From assembly GCF_001913155.1 (NCBI RefSeq), contig NZ_CP018760.1, positions 3,286,001-3,350,000 of the forward strand: a DNA stretch of 64,000 nucleotides. The letters run 5' to 3'. Below are positions 63,073 to 64,000 of this stretch, one piece after another; position 1 is the stretch's first letter, and the number at the start of each line of letters is the position of its first letter. This stretch comes from Maribacter hydrothermalis. GTDB lineage: Bacteria; Bacteroidota; Bacteroidia; Flavobacteriales; Flavobacteriaceae. The notes beneath the pieces were generated by a model, which was given only the letters and a program-made list of their open reading frames with translations, did no database searches and was not told where the DNA came from. The translations under genes and the position numbers were made by a program.

Positions 63073-64000
63073 GAACAGGTTAAACCTAATTTTGAGTTTG
63101 TAGCTTTAATGGCATCATTAATGTCTATAGTTGCCTTAACTATAGACGCTATATTACCGGCAATTGCTGATATTGGCATTGCTATTCATAGTCTTGACCC
63201 AATTAAAAATCAATTGTTGGTTACCATGATATTTTTAGGATTGGGTGTAGGTCAATTATTCTTTGGGCCACTATCTGATAGCTTAGGAAGAAAACCCATT
63301 GTTTATTTTGGATTTATTATTTTTTCAATTGCAAGCGTTATTTGTTTGATTGCGCCGAATCTAGAAATAATGCTAGTTGGTAGAGTATTGCAGGGTGTAG
63401 GTCTTTCGGCCCCAAGAACCATAAGTATATCTATTATTCGTGATACCTATAAAGGAGATTATATGGCGAAAATAATGTCTTTTGTGACCGCTTTCTTTAT
63501 TTTAGTTCCTATTGTTGCTCCTGCTATAGGGAAAAGTATAATGCACATTTTGGGATGGCAAGGTATTTTTTACATTCAATTATTTTTTGCCCTCGTAGTT
63601 GGGGTATGGTTTTGGAAAAGACAAGAAGAAACACTTAAACCAGCCTTTAAAGTTCCATTTTCATTCGCTGTATTTATAAAAGGAACTAAAGAAATATTTA
63701 AGTATAAAGAGACTGTTTCTTGTACAATCATTTCAGGTTTAATTACGGGCTCGTTTTTAGTTTACCTCAGTACTGCACAACATGTGTTCGAGGAATTATA
63801 TGGCCTAAAAGAATCATTCCCATATGTGTTTGCTGGTTTGGCTTTTTCAGTGGGAGTTTCTACACTTATGAACGGTACACTGGTTCTTCGTTTTGGAATG
63901 CGGAATTTATCATTTTTAGCCTTGGCAGTATTTACATCACTGGCTCTGGGCTATAGTTTACTATTTTGGAATTCAGCGGACCCAAATTTAACTGTACTAT
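63061..64000 (+). CDS. Bcr/CflA family multidrug efflux MFS transporter (3' end outside window)
   Basis: A proton-driven drug exporter of the major facilitator superfamily. About 313 residues are visible, with nine or ten membrane helices. The family signatures are SIVALTIDAILPAIADIG in the first helix, motif A GPLSDSLGRKP at 69-79, and VGRVLQGVGLSAPRTISISI in helix four or five. Two ATGs occur at 63061 and 63064, and either would serve. The substrate cannot be inferred. It is divergent from udk, with about 200 bases between the two genes. Confidence 0.92.
   Translation, partial: MMQKEQVKPNFEFVALMASLMSIVALTIDAILPAIADIGIAIHSLDPIKNQLLVTMIFLGLGVGQLFFGPLSDSLGRKPIVYFGFIIFSIASVICLIAPNLEIMLVGRVLQGVGLSAPRTISISIIRDTYKGDYMAKIMSFVTAFFILVPIVAPAIGKSIMHILGWQGIFYIQLFFALVVGVWFWKRQEETLKPAFKVPFSFAVFIKGTKEIFKYKETVSCTIISGLITGSFLVYLSTAQHVFEELYGLKESFPYVFAGLAFSVGVSTLMNGTLVLRFGMRNLSFLALAVFTSLALGYSLLFWNSADPNLTVL

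Noticed and set aside
63720..63956. Open frame of 78 codons inside the transporter gene
   Set aside because: It is an out-of-frame shadow of the Bcr/CflA coding sequence, with no independent start signal.

Overview
The window is an AT-rich, gene-dense chromosomal segment of a marine-type Flavobacteriaceae bacterium (Bacteroidota). The evidence for this is the gliding lipoprotein GldI, many short lipoproteins with a SerCys or ThrCys lipobox, families typical of this group (DUF349, DUF3810, DUF5683, DUF6122, DUF6503, WbqC, an OstA-like protein), TTG/TAnnTTTG promoters, and a 6S RNA beside zapA. A genus near Maribacter, Zobellia or Arenibacter is only an impression. I see no insertion sequence, prophage, CRISPR array, tRNA or rRNA. 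Almost everything is core or conserved accessory chromosome.

Layout. 1-4.4 kb: a partial M23 peptidase, then a ZapB-like coiled coil, zapA, a 6S-like RNA and rny, ending in a terminator and a GC-rich palindromic element. 4.4-13.6 kb (minus strand): a DUF349 protein; an operon of TPR protein, two DUF368 (PopT-type) membrane proteins and aroE; then an OstA-like protein with a class III aminotransferase. 13.7-20.2 kb (minus): a carbohydrate cluster of DUF1080 protein, Gfo/Idh oxidoreductase, a very large SGNH/PVC/cytochrome c lipoprotein and a ThuA protein. 20.3-26.5 kb (minus): rel, a Fur-family regulator and purA, a Ste24-like M48 protease and an SPOUT rRNA methyltransferase. 26.6-32.6 kb (plus): a DUF6503 lipoprotein, then a translationally coupled molybdenum-cofactor cluster (moaD, moaE, moaC, mobA, moeB, tauE/safE, moeA) and a small membrane protein. 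32.7-40.8 kb (minus): penicillin acylase, two amidohydrolase-fold proteins and a DUF3810 protein. 40.9-47.8 kb: pepD, a GH5 lipoprotein, the DHH phosphoesterase/gldI/dual PPIase operon, a PhoD-like phosphatase and ndk. 47.9-56 kb: recF/lipoprotein/DUF721 opposite a TPR/ribH unit and mutL with two rhomboids and an EEP-family protein. 56-61.7 kb (minus): parA, parB, DUF5683, dapB, lepB, wbqC, DUF6122. 61.9-64 kb: DivIC-like protein and udk, and a Bcr/CflA transporter cut by the window edge.

How they work together. The window combines envelope biogenesis (OstA, PopT-type flippases, LepB, M23, DivIC, ZapA), genome maintenance (RecF, MutL, ParAB, DUF721), stringent response and purine synthesis (Rel, PurA), Moco synthesis and periplasmic sugar oxidation. 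I did not find a clearly new defence or mobile system. The points most worth checking are a MoaE lacking its catalytic C-terminal half, the SGNH/PVC/cytochrome fusion cluster, the 6S-like RNA whose 3' end overlaps an in-frame upstream extension of rny, amidohydrolase domains without their metal motif, a Fur protein without its CxxC zinc site, a MutL without endonuclease motifs, and several promoters sitting almost on the start codon.
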